Shown here: positions 19,411-30,184 of the stretch, one piece after another | Layout: every line of letters starts with the position of its first letter | Numbering within the stretch: the stretch's first letter is position 1 | Source of the DNA: Porites lobata | Lineage: Eukaryota > Cnidaria > Anthozoa > Scleractinia > Poritidae | Assembly (NCBI GenBank): GCA_942486035.1 | Contig: CALNXK010000008.1 | Coordinates: forward strand, 5,840,001 to 5,904,000 | Direction: 5' to 3' | DNA: 64,000 bases | The notes under the pieces: generated by a model | Told to the model about the DNA's origin: nothing | Seen by the model: the letters and a program-made list of their open reading frames with translations, nothing else | The model's database searches: none | Program-made: the position numbers and the translations under genes

Positions 19411-22400
19411 CTAAATGTTCGGTGTTCTGCCTTTCCAGATTTTTCGCTTCAGCAAGATGACAAAACGAACAAGTTGCGACAGCAATGCGAATAGGATCAA
19501 CAACGCAAACAGCGCAAAAGGAAAACTGAGAAGAGCCACTTGGATCCACCGTAGGACGACAATGATGCTTTTGTTTGGACCTTCTGGGCGGACTGCAGAG
19601 GACGCGAGAGTCGCTGTTGTCACGTTTATGGTCGCGATACAAGACAATGTTATCAGAGAAAAAGTTTCCATTCTATCTGCTGTGCGGTCCCTGAATGGCT
19701 TCTTGATTAAATGATGAACTGCCATCAAAATACAGGCAACCGACATGCACAAGGAACAAACCATGAAATTGGGAATAAAGGCGCGAAATATGAGAAGCAC
19801 AAGCCTTCGACCAATCAGAACGCTTTCCCAGTAGAGCGTCCCTTGATCATGCGCAGTAGTTGGACGGAAAGGGCCAAGCAAAATGTTGGAAATTTCGTTG
19901 GTGCACTCTTCTATATCATGTGAGGCATTTCCATCGTCAATAAGCAATGAAAGGCGGCTGTATCTATTATGAGAGGCGGGGTTTCCTCTCTGTTTGGTGC
20001 ATGAACGTTTAGCAAGCCAGTAAACGAGAAACGGTAGGGGAACAATACACGCACCAATAAACTGTTTCCATGATATGGTCTTGTTATACAGCTTTCCAGA
20101 ACCCAGGTACAGAACCCCGACGAATGGAACGACGAAAATAACATTAAAAGCCAGAAGACAGTGCTGCCACCATTGCCAGCAAACAACATTACCATCGTAG
20201 TAAAGACGCAGTTCAGATCCTATCGGTACGCAGTGCATTAACTTGAGCGAGGTTTCAGCAAGACGCTCGTAACCAAGCAACAGGATTTCCATGGCAACAG
20301 CTACGTAATGAACGAACAAAGGCTTGTGTTTCTTCAATATTCGGTAAACCACCAAATTAAGACAATAGGTCATGAACACGTGACCTATGGCAACAAATAC
20401 CAGCGCAGAGAGGAACATTTCCTTAGTGACCGCTGTCAGTCCAGCAAAGAGGCAGCCAATTTTCTTGTCCAGGATATGGACTTCAAAGTTAAAAGCAGCG
20501 ACCATCGTGGAAATGTACGGAACTTCTTCCATCATTGTTTCCACAGATGTGGTGCTTAGCAAATCGAATACTTGGTAGAAATAGAACGTAATTCTGATAT
20601 AGCCATTCTCGCTTTCCTTTTTCTCAAGAACCAAGTCTCTTTGCAAGTTCTGTTGACGACGATCCTTTTTAAACCAGAAAATTTGATCTTTCAGAAAACG
20701 AACAAGAGGAGGTTTCTTCAACAAATAGAAAGTCAAAACGATGGTATAGATTGCCATGAAAAGCCACAATTGAAAATTGCATTTACATTCGTCAGCTTTT
20801 CGACATTTAGTTGAAAACAGTGATTCCGTAAAACCAGGAGCACATCTCCCGCAAAGAACACCTTGCCGGTAACCATAGCAACGGTTGAAGTCCTGGTGGT
20901 AATGACTTTTACTGCGGCAATACTTCTCAGGACAAGGCACAAATGTCAGTGACGAGAAATTGCTCGAATTTGTAATTTTGTAACCCCAAAAATCTTGTTT
21001 AGCGACAATGTTATTGGGTCCTTCGCAGCGGGCTCCAAATGGGCACTCAAGACAACTGAAGCCTTTGCGAACGGACAGTCCCCTAGAAAATCCACTTTGA
21101 AGACTGTACATTTTTGAAGGGCACATTAGACATGTAAATTTCTCAGTTGTAACGTTAATACGGCAAAATGTACTGTCCTTCCCACCTCCATAACTGAAGT
21201 GAGTAAAATTGTCAAACTGAAGCGAGCTTCCCATTGGGCATTGAATGGTAGAGTTTGAGTCCATATCGAAATAGCCACCGGACGATATCCTGATAATTGG
21301 TTGTTGACGAATCAGCCTTTCAGAGAAATTTGTATTAAAAGAAGTTTCCTTTATCTTGATTGGTCCTCCGCTTTGCGAATGCAGAAATCCGCCAAATCTA
21401 AAAGAAGTTCCGTTGAAAGTTCCTTCTTTTTCTGTGCGCTCGAAAGCACAGTTCTGAAACTCGACCTTCGCACTGCCGTATCCAACACAAACATGACCTG
21501 TGTCGCTTAAGGCAAAATTATTCGTGAAATTGCATCTTCGAAAAGTAACATAACCGTTAATGATTTCAATCGCACCCGCTTCATACCCAAGGTTGTTTTG
21601 AAATAGAGTGTCTTCAAAAAGGACGCGACTGGTGTAGCTCCAATTAGGATGTGTGTTGTTTCTAACTCCTCCCTCAACACATCCTTTGTCTACCTGCTTA
21701 TCGGAGTCAAAGAGAAAAAGAAACGCTCCTTGGCCAGTCATATACCTCGGCAAGTTCTTAAATTTTCCCACTCTCCATATGTTCGTTTCTAGACTGAAGC
21801 TTTCATGGAACTTGCAGCCTCTTAGAGTGATCGTCTTGTTTCCCTTAGCAACAAACACAAAAGCATTAGTTGGTCGACCTGCAAAGGTTGCATTTTCTAT
21901 TTCAACGTTTACTTTTGAAAGTAACTGTTTGTCTAGAGAGGGAATGACAATGCGAATTCCAAATGTAGCATTCTTTGCGTATTCCTCTTGTATTTCTTTG
22001 CCGTCAAAAACCGTGTTGGTCACTTCAAGATAAACGCGGATAGTATTGTTTAGCAAACCAAACACGTCCATTAAGTTATTTCGAAATGTACAGTTGTTAA
22101 ATATCGCATATAAACAAAAAATGCTGTTGTTCCTTTCAGTCTTATTATACGGATACGAGACAATGCGGACACCTTGTAACGATGCTTTCACTGTTACAGC
22201 TTCAAGGTGAACTTTGAAATTCGGCGTAAAGCTGACTGCAACTTCGGAACGGACAAACGATGTGTTGAAGATGTAAATTTTTCCAGATTGAGCAGTAATT
22301 CCTGTAACATGCAGTGTCGGGGCTCGATTCGTTTTATTGTTGTAGAAGCGGGACCCATTAACTTTTAAGTCGATCGTTCTATTTGCGTTTGTAAAGCTTT

Positions 22401-23625
22401 GAACCGTGATACATCTTACTTCAGAGTTATTTACACATTGCAAACCAACAAAAGCGACTGTGGCCCTACTCACTCTGGAATAGTAGAGGCTGCGGGAAGT
22501 CATAAAATGATTGTGTTCAAGATTAATGTTATGGTACGCTTCTTTCGTTACAGCAGTGGGCAAATCAACATCCAAGAAATGACCTCTGCCCCCAAGGCAA
22601 TGAACCTCATTCATCGTTATTTGCAGATAAATGGTTTGAGAGAATTTCTTCGGTGCTTTATTCGCTGAAAACACTATAGCACCCCTTTCAGGGGACTGTG
22701 TGTGGAAGCCATTTTCCAAAAACTTCGTTTTGGTCACATTTAACGAAAACAGTCTGTCAGTCTTGAGGGATCGTTGTTCAAAGTAGATTCTAACACACAG
22801 GGAGTTGTTTTGAAAGACAGAGTTTCGAATAGTTACATTTACTTTCGAACGTTTTTGCACACCAATAACTACAGCTGACTCCCTTGCGGTTTTATCGCTG
22901 TGCCTTCTTCGAAGAGTACAGTTGATGATCTCCACGTGGCTGCACTTTATAAATTTTAAAGTCGTTTTTGAGAACGATAAGCCGCTTAAAGATATACGTA
23001 AAGACTCGCTTGATCCATGAAAATGAAACCCTTTTGGACAGGTCACGTGGGCTTCTGTTGATGGTAAGCTGGTCATTGTGACGCTTCTTGTTACCCGGAT
23101 TCCCGGATAATGCGCCCGCGTGGTTAACTTTTCGCAGTCATATGGTTGCTTTTCTGTACCACTGCCGTCGAGGATAACCATTCCTCCCCCAGACACGCGG
23201 GTAACAGCCTTTGCTATTGTGCGACAGGGCTTTTTAATGGAGCCACAACGTTTGGTGTCGTTTCCGCGTAAAGAAACATGGACAGTTCTTTGATACTCGA
23301 GACATCCTGTAAACATTGGAAAGACAGTCAAACTTTCAGTCAAGATGTTCCCCTTGCAAGAATGGTTAAACAAAGCCACATTGGGCAGGGCCGTCCCTTT
23401 CAAGGGCTCTTTTCCTTTCCAAGCCCCATATATTAAAAATTCAATGTGCAAGATCTTGGTTTCTGCAGCCGAGTTCTCAGTTAACCGCCGTCTGGAAGTC
23501 TTCCAATTAATATCGGATCAAAAGAAAACGAATTCAAGATCATAGCGGCCAACTTGGTAACTTCCACGCCAAAAATGATTTAACAGTAGTGAAAGAACTT
23601 TCCAGACTGTAGCAAAGTAACTCAT
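19411..23625 (-). CDS. beta-helix/multi-pass membrane receptor-like protein, copy 1
   Basis: Two exons (23625-23568 and 23306-19411) give 1,317 residues. Exon 1 encodes MSYFATVWKVLSLLLNHFW, a signal-peptide-like start. Residues ~20-740 resemble a right-handed parallel beta-helix ectodomain, with repeated short 'NCTF/NSVF/NTSF..N' rungs, many N-glycosylation sites and an opening HVSLRGNDTKRCGSIKKPCR. Residues ~740-862 are Cys-rich (CLMCPSKMYSLQSG, CLECPFGARC, GVLCGRCAPGF). From ~863 a multi-pass domain follows with several hydrophobic spans and the signature SLKLMHCVPIGSELRLYYDG. Presumably it sits at the cell surface with a large sensing or adhesive ectodomain. I infer this from architecture; ligand and signalling are unknown. 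The ORF extends 29 codons upstream of exon 2, but that stretch reads as intron ending TTTACAG. Confidence 0.85.
23568..23625 (-). CDS. signal-peptide exon, membrane-protein copy 1
   Basis: 58 nt, 19 codons plus one base, joined in phase to exon 2 after a 261-nt intron. The donor GGC|GTGGAA is weak, but the same position and phase are available in all three copies (GTGGAA in copies 1 and 2, GTAGAA in copy 3), and the encoded MSxFAxVWKVLxLLxNHFW is conserved. Confidence 0.65.
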
Positions 23626-23834
23626 GAATTTACTTTTAAACTTTCCTGCACGTTATCACATCAACTATTGTTTTCTAGATTGACCGAACCCAGCTTGCCC
23701 TACAAAAATGGAGCAGCGCTTAGTATAAGGCAAAACCAAGCAGTTGTCCCGTCTAGGTTTCCCTTGCAAGAGAGGCTAGTGTGGTCGCATGCCAACAACC
23801 CAATAGTTGCTCTTGCATTTTGTGCTTACAACAC

Positions 23835-24463
23835 CACAGGTAACCCAAGCTCGAAATATGAGCATCGGCGAACATCGGCATTGTTACGTAACATTCGAAA
23901 TATATAGATTTACAAGGAAAAAAAACTATCGTTTCTGTAACATACGAAAATGAAAGGATTTCAATTAAAAAAGCTTACCTTACTTAAAATGTGTTTAACG
24001 TCTCTCCTGAGTGGTCCACGGGCTGATTTATGGCCGTTTTATGGGTTTTTATGTAAACGGTTTTCTCTCTATATAAAGGTTTACCAAGGTTGGACACTCA
24101 AGCGAAGCGGCTCGACTGATCCACCGAAGGAAAACGGCCGTAAATTCGCTCCAACTGCTCCAATCGCTTCCAAATTCCGCCTAGGTAACAGACGATAGTT
24201 CTCCTTTCCATTCGTTATCTTTATGTAGAGAGAAAACTGTTTACATAAAAACCCATAAAACGGCCATAAATCGGCCCGTGGACCAGACAGGATAGACGTA
24301 ACACACATTTCAAGTAAGGTAAGCTGTTTTTTATTGAAATCCTTTCATTTTCGTAGGTTACAGAAACGATAGATTTTTCCCCAAACAAATCTTTATATTT
24401 CGAATGTTACGCAACAATGCCGTTGTTCGCCGATGCTCATATTTCGAGCTTGGGCTACCTGTG
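23835..24463. mobile_element. foldback transposon ~210 bp upstream of gene copy 1
   Basis: A 629-bp palindrome. The left arm begins CACAGGTAACCCAAGCTCG, and its complement ends the element at 24463; arms of roughly 220-250 bases face each other around a unique centre (about 24085-24200). The 7-mer ACAACAC flanks both sides (23828-23834 and 24464-24470). Unit 3 at about 62533 shows the uninterrupted site with a single ACAACAC. No transposase is encoded. Confidence 0.85.
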
Positions 24464-24888
24464 ACAACACTTGCTGTATAAGTTCTAAAAGTCGAGCTAC
24501 GGTCTTGATGAGTCTAAGGTGCGGAGTACTTGCCTTCTCAACCTCTCAAGATGTTAGAAGAGCAAGGAATGATAAACACACATTTCCAAATGATCAGTGG
24601 AAAGGAAAATATCCCTAACTGATCTTTCCCTACGGGGGTCGGTTATGAAAATTTTTAATATACCTCGAACTTTTGAATCTTTGGACAAAATCCAATAGCG
24701 TAACCAATTCAATACCACCTCAGTCTTTATTTACTTGCTTTCAGGATTTGGCAATTCAAAATTTGCAGTTTTGTTTCATTTGAGCTTTAACCACCACTGG
24801 GAGATGATGAAGATTTACTCCTATCAAGAGAAAATTCGAGACAATAATTTTCTTTCCTTTTCTTTTTTTAATTCGAAAAAGAAACCCA

Positions 24889-25432
24889 GTGTAAACGTCC
24901 CTCTAAACAACAAATGAATAAAAGGGACGAATCTATGATGGAAGAGTGCAGCGCAAAAAGAGTTTGGCTTTATTAACACTGAGTTAATAAAGACCTTTAG
25001 ATTCTAAGACGAAGACGACTACGAGTGTAAACGTCCCTCTAAACAACAAATGAATAAAAGGGACGAATCTATGATGGAAGAGTGCAGCGCAAAAAAAGTT
25101 TGGCTTTATTAACACTGAGTTAATAAAGACCTTTAGATTCTAAGACGAAGACGACTACGAGTGTAAACGTCCCTCTAAACAACAAATGAATAAAAGGGAC
25201 GAATCTATGATGGAAGAGTGCAGCGCAAAAAAAGTTTGGCTTTATTAACACTGAGTTAATAAAGACCTTTAGATTCTAAGACGAAGACGACTACGAGTGT
25301 AAAAGTCCCTCTAAACAACAAATGAATAAAAGGGACGAATCTATGATGGAAGAGTGCAGCGCAAAAAAAGTTTGGCTTTATTAACACTGAGTTAATAAAG
25401 ACCTTTAGATTCTAGGACGACGACGACTACGA
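24889..25432. repeat. minisatellite, four copies of a 136-bp unit
   Basis: Copies start at 24889, 25025, 25161 and 25297 with GTGTAAACGTCCCTCT (one copy has AAAAGT), spaced exactly 136 bp. Each contains a palindrome-like TTTATTAACACTGAGTTAATAAAG segment split over its centre. Units 2 (about 47385-47520) and 3 (about 62958-63100) have a single copy, so the array expanded in unit 1 only. Confidence 0.9.
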
Positions 25433-27189
25433 GATCGAGATTTTCTGAATGCACTCTTTCTTTTTTATAAGAATATTATTTTTCCAACCCAGGCTGAATA
25501 TTTTAAGCTTCTCAAGCTTTAAAAATTTTTAGGCAATATTTTCTCCTTTGAACAGTTACTTTACAGAAAAAAGTCTCTGGGTGCCCCTGAAGCAAAGACG
25601 TTTTTGAGCGACGCATGTCAACCGGAAGTGAGGTCTTTTCCCTTTTTATATGCGTTGACGCTAACAAATTTGTATTGCTAAGTTTCTTTACTCTTACAGA
25701 GGCGAATTATAATTGACCATTTCTGACGGATTTTTACCCTACAAAGGTCACCTAGAATTTTCGGGAGCCTTTTTTCTGGCTGACATTTTCGAAAAGGTAA
25801 GTTTTGATCCCTATAATTTTCGGATCACTAGACTTTCAGCTAGGAAATCCGAGCAGATGAAAAACTTTGAGGGGTTAAAATTATGCCTAAATCTACCGTT
25901 TAAATACTAAAATACGTTTAACAATGCTATGTTTAGTGGTCTTTGGGTGCCTCTGATGCTGTTACGTTCATCTGTTGACTAACCTGTTTTTACGCTCAAG
26001 AGAAGAAAGAGATGAGAAACGAAGACAAACCAACAAGCCACCATCGTCTATAAGTTTGCCTGGAAGTGAGAAATGTTGCTTTCTGGCTGCTAGCTGTTGT
26101 TGAAGAAGTGACAAAAACTGAAAACGATTAGACTCCTTATATATGGCTCGAGACCTCGAAAATGAAAGCAATTTGCCTATGCCAAGTATATAGGAAGTAA
26201 AATTACCATAAAAAAAATTTCTCTTTGAAAGTGAATTAGCGGGCAGTAGAAAAATTAAGGTGGTGAGTTTCACTGAAATAGAAATCAGTATCTTCGTTGA
26301 CAACTCGACTATAGGCTTTTTCTGACAGGTTAATCAACAAACAAAGAAACAAACAAGTAAACAAACTAAAAGAAAAAGACATTTTTTAAAATACTGTTTC
26401 TCGTGGGTGCCGTACGGGACGATGGCCCAACCAAATTCCACATATATGGAGCATACAATGACTTTCAAAGACTCCCTCAGAGCTCCTACGTGTTCTGTGG
26501 GTGAATAAACTAAATTTTTTTATTTAATCATTAAAGGATTGTGACGTCTCGACTACAGCAACGCTTGGGTAATCCGGCCGGAGACCTCGCGTTTGATTCG
26601 CACCACTGCGAACCTAACATAGAGTTGGCGGGAGAGGTATTAGCATTCTTTCGCTAGTGGGATGCGAGATGAAAGAAAATTTAAGGGCGCAATGCGGGAA
26701 GTTCGTCATTTTCATGGCGGTCGCTTGAAATGTTGATTTTTCCGGGCGGGAAACAGGATAGATAGTGACAATACACCAGAATATTTCACGATTTCGTGAA
26801 GAAAAACTACTCTGGAAGTTTACACAGGTGGTGTCTGAAATCAGTTCTGCATCTTTTATATAAAAGTGTCTTTTTTTGTCTGATTTTAAGACCGCGCGTG
26901 TCATGTACATTCTGAATCAAGCCTTTGCGCAGCTCCTCATACTGTTGCTTTACATGAAGGAGGAATCACATTCTATGATCCTGAGAATAGTATACCGCTG
27001 AAATGATGGTGATATGAAGGAAAGATTGAAACGTTCGCAGGTGGAGAATTGCAGGTAATGTAATGGAACAGCGTAAAAAACCCTAATTTTTCCAAACCAC
27101 TAATGTCTGTCCTTGGCGAGCAAAGGAGTTGCCTTAAGATTTTCACAACGCTTAGAAATTAAAAATAGCCTGACTTCTGCTTTTTAGTC
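25433..27189. other. intergenic repeats; no gene recognised
   Basis: Contains a hAT-like right end at about 25571-25582 (GGTGCCCCTG followed by AAGCAA), a sequence shared with 48600-48860 and, inverted, with 45653-45900 (about 25713-25945), and non-coding DNA shared with unit 2. A degenerate tRNA-like segment may lie at 26530-26615. Confidence 0.4.
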
Positions 27190-27213
27190 TTCATTCGGCT
27201 TTTTTTTTTCTGT

Positions 27214-27501
27214 TCATGGAAAGCACGAAGAATTGAGCGAGTACAATCTACCAACAACCATTTTAAGAGCTGGGGACCGTCTTCCTTTTTTGAAGGAGAA
27301 TGTATCATCCATCAGAGCATATACATGGAGTGCGTTCTGCCACAGACTTTGAATGGTCCTCATGGTGGTGTTGCTACTACGATGGGGCTTGGAACATCTC
27401 CAACAAATATCGAACAATTTTCCTACAACAACACGAATTTCTTGACTTGTATGACCCTTGACGAGGAGAATCTGCACGCGTCTATTCATCGCAAGAAATA
27501 G
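27214..27501 (+). pseudogene. decayed coding fragment, unit 1
   Basis: Reads closely with the 89-codon open frame at 50660-50929 in unit 2 (core GGVATTMGLGT, SYNNTNFLSCMTLDVENLH), but here one base is missing near 27327, shifting the frame. I do not recognise the family. It is either a remnant of an old gene or repeat-derived ORF; conservation between the units alone does not prove coding because the duplication is young. Confidence 0.35.
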
Positions 27502-27694
27502 GTCACCACCGTGTTACAATATTCTTAGTTAGGAAAACGGCTAAGAAGGGGCTAAAACGATAACTTCCTGTTCGGCGTAGAAGTCGCCCCTTTCATCGAC
27601 GGTTGCTGCCATTTTAAAGATACTTGGAAAATGTTTGACTTGATATTAAGAATGCTTCTATGAAAAAAAAAGAAAATCGCAACCCAGGGTCAAA

Positions 27695-27757
27695 CCCGGG
27701 CCTCGAACCCGAACCTTAGTATCCAAATCTCACCCTCTTACAACTACACTACAACAC
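27695..27757 (-). mobile_element. tRNA-derived sequence (SINE head), unit 1
   Basis: On the minus strand, TAGTGTAGTTGTAAGAGGG resembles an A box and GGGTTCGAGGCCCG is a near-consensus B box. A counterpart at 51118-51184 has a five-base insertion in the anticodon-arm region. No proper acceptor stem is visible, so this is not called a tRNA gene. Confidence 0.45.
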
Positions 27758-28363
27758 CGACCCGCCAAAATTCCGAAAAATTTAAGTACATAGACTAACA
27801 AACTGCCCTTCTTAACTGTTAGATCAATAACAGGTGACCCTTGCCCTTTTCGAAATTAACTTTTAACGAAAATTAACTTGGGCTTCAACGTCCTTCTTTC
27901 TAAGGCCATTCAAAAACGTCTTATTTGCGTAAGAGTAATTTAATCCAAGGAATATATTACGTCTACAGTTGGTCTATCATGACTAAAGGCTTGGTTACCA
28001 ATGCTGGCATCGACCGTTAAAAAATGGCAAAGACCGCTGGCGAAAGGGAAATAGGAATCGGCGCATAGCATGGTCAAGGAACATAGTATCCGCTTCCTGA
28101 ACGGTCAGGCGGCCTCTTCGACATCCCTTCTCATACCTCCGGCGTTGACTTTTGAAGAATCTGAAGTGAGAATGATCTTGTCACTCACCGGCCGCATCTC
28201 CTCGTTGTCTCTGGCCTTACGCTCCTCTACCTCACTAAGGCACTATATAAGCCTTCCATGCCAGCCTTTGCATCATCGCAACTTCTTCTTGATTAGTCGG
28301 CACCTACCGGAGGGATGTTTTTTCTGACCCCCGAACGTGCTGAACCTGACAGTATAAAGTCAC

Positions 28364-28450
28364 ATGAATGAAGCAAATAGTGAAGAGGACGCGCCTGAAG
28401 AAAATCTTCCCGCAGAAGAAAGTGACAAACTGTTTCAGCTCAGTCACTAG
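28364..28450 (+). CDS. short acidic ORF shared by units 1 and 2, unknown
   Basis: A 28-residue frame, MNEANSEEDAPEENLPAEES ending FQLSH, then stop. The unit 2 copy (51760-51846) keeps length and frame with four substitutions. In unit 2 it directly follows TATTCAG, an acceptor-like sequence. It might be the last exon of a lost gene or fortuitous; no partner exon was found. Confidence 0.2.
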   Translation: MNEANSEEDAPEENLPAEESDKLFQLSH

Positions 28451-29428
28451 TCAAACGTCAACTTTTTGGTGGGTGTGACATCGCGGTTTGGCCGGCGCCC
28501 TAAGAAGTGTTTAAAATAAGCGTTTAATATTTGACCCTTTTCATTGCATTGTCCTCGATCTTGTGCAGATATCAGGAATTGCTGAAAGAAGAGCTGAAAT
28601 AAGAGTTTAACTGTCTAACAGCATCTGTTTAAGACATACTGCAATCGTTTCCACTGTTAACCGGCAGACGTTGAACATATTTATTCCAGCCCGAGTTTGT
28701 AAATATTTCTTCAATCTTATAGAAGGTCGTATGTAAGGACAACATATCTAAATATATCTTGGCATAGATGCTTTTTCCAATTTTGCTTGTTTGTGCTGTC
28801 AACTCCCTTGTTTTTTAGTTTGGTGTATGAAGGAGAGCCTTCGCATTGTTCCACGTGCTGTTCTCCGGTAAAAGAAAACTTTTTTTTGATTCCTGAATGC
28901 TTATCCAAAAGAGAACAAATTTACCAAACTAAACTCACTGCTGCTGTTTACAGGGAGCTAATACCGATTTGTAGAGCTAACCCCACCCCTAACCCGCGAA
29001 AACCGCGTCTCTTCTGGAAAAAGAACTTTAGACTGCGTGGCAAGAGTTTCCCCAAATACCGCCACAAATTGATATCGTTTTAGAGTTCTACCTGCGCATT
29101 TGAGGTCCAAAATCAATACATTTTGAAGCGCTTTCTTTACAGCTAAAATTCAAATTTGGCAAAAATATTTGAACAGACTTGCAATAACATTGCCAAGGAG
29201 TCATACAATTTACATTTGTACTTAAAAAGTCTTAAAAACTTACTCGTTTCTCCATCATGTAGGCCTTGCAGCTACTCGTAAATCTTCTACAGGTAAACTG
29301 GTGTCTACCCCGGAAAAACGGCTAGTTCTACAGGGTAAGGTCGATGACGTCACCCCAAAATGAAAAAAACATGGAGCTACCCGTTACCCGTACACCGATT
29401 TCGGGGTATCTTTAGGTCTCTATTAATT
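28451..29428. other. end of unit 1 and unique inter-unit spacer
   Basis: Homology to unit 2 stops at about 29053. The 375 bp from 29054 to 29428 are not found elsewhere in the window. Plus-strand ORF 28787-29083 crosses the boundary and has no recognisable domain. Confidence 0.5.
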
Positions 29429-29961
29429 AAAATTAATGACTGATGAACGGAAGGGAGCACTGCAACTATAAGTGATAGATTGATCTCCATATGATTTTCG
29501 ATTCATTATGGTACTAATAAAGATCTACCAACCAGTCGCGGATCCAGAGGAGGGGCCGGGAGTTTCGTGGCAGGTATAAAGTCGACATAAATTCAACTTC
29601 ATTTTCAGACCACACTTCTTTGGTCCTGCAAACAGGAATGGCCGAACTAGTTCCACTGCTTGGAAACTTGGAGCAATAACTATAAAAAGAAATTCAGAAC
29701 AGAAAAGTAAATTTGGACAAAATCAATATGATGTAGGTCAAATAAAAATTCAATTCAGGGTAAAAATTTTTAAAGGGGCTATGTCGTGGCTGTCTGGTTC
29801 ATTTTATTGATAGGGAACTTAAGCAAGGACATTTTTGAGAGACACATGTCAACCGGAAGTGGACTTTTTGCGCCCTTCGGCCATGATCTGGAACAAATTC
29901 TTGGGCAAATCGTCTCTATAAGAGTAAAGACACTTTACAATCCAAATTTGGTAGCGTAAAG

Positions 29962-30184
29962 GCAGTGTGGCCGAGTGGTCACCGTGTCAGACTACCAATC
30001 GGGCCGTCCCAGTTTTAAGTCCCACTCTGGCGACTTACTGGATTTGTTCCCGGTTGTCGCAGTTCAAATGCTCCGCCACATTTGTAAATAGCCAACTGCC
30101 ATGGTTGCCTCCTGCCAGTTGGGGTTTTTACTCCTGGTTGGGTGTATTTATATTATTTGTTTCTAAGCCAGTATTTGAGTGGAG
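29962..30184 (+). mobile_element. tRNA-derived SINE, unit 2 copy
   Basis: Counterpart of 10451-10680, with the same A box (GTGTGGCCGAGTGGTC) and B box region. The segment between the boxes (about 29994-30035) is inverted relative to unit 1: unit 1 has GGGACTTAAAACTGGGACTG where unit 2 has its approximate reverse complement, suggesting a small local inversion. Confidence 0.6.

Larger units (their letters stand above)
9277..29053. repeat. tandem segmental duplication, unit 1
   Basis: The block from AAAATTAATGACTGATGAAC (9277) to CAAGAGTTTCCC (about 29053) recurs in the same orientation and order at 29429-52443. It contains Dicer-like exons 4 to 1 and membrane-protein gene copy 1. Over Dicer-like exon 2 I count 21 differences in 1,481 bp (98.6% identity). 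The left breakpoint has short homology (TAATGAAAATTAATGAC versus TAATTAAAATTAATGAC). Confidence 0.9.

Noticed and set aside
19415..22668. Numerous plus-strand ORFs of 60-130 codons opposite the receptor exons (also at 39917-43191 and 57869-61125)
   Set aside because: They are antisense shadows of a long conserved coding exon and follow its codon periodicity.
19411..23306. Bacterial polymorphic outer-membrane autotransporter
   Set aside because: The beta-helix-like part is similar in style, but the C terminus is an alpha-helical multi-pass domain with Cys-rich stalk, and the gene has an intron and AATAAA signal.
23307..23451. ORF start upstream of the first receptor exon (MHIEFLIYGAW...) as the real N terminus
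   Set aside because: This stretch is not conserved as protein in the other two copies and ends in a pyrimidine tract plus TTTACAG, typical of an intron. The 58-nt upstream exon fits better.
24889..25432. CRISPR-like array
   Set aside because: The repeats are directly adjacent 136-bp units without variable spacers in a eukaryotic context; this is a minisatellite.
29054..29428. Regulatory or recombination site between the duplicated units
   Set aside because: It is unique within the window but shows no repeats, palindromes or motifs beyond short microhomology at its right edge.
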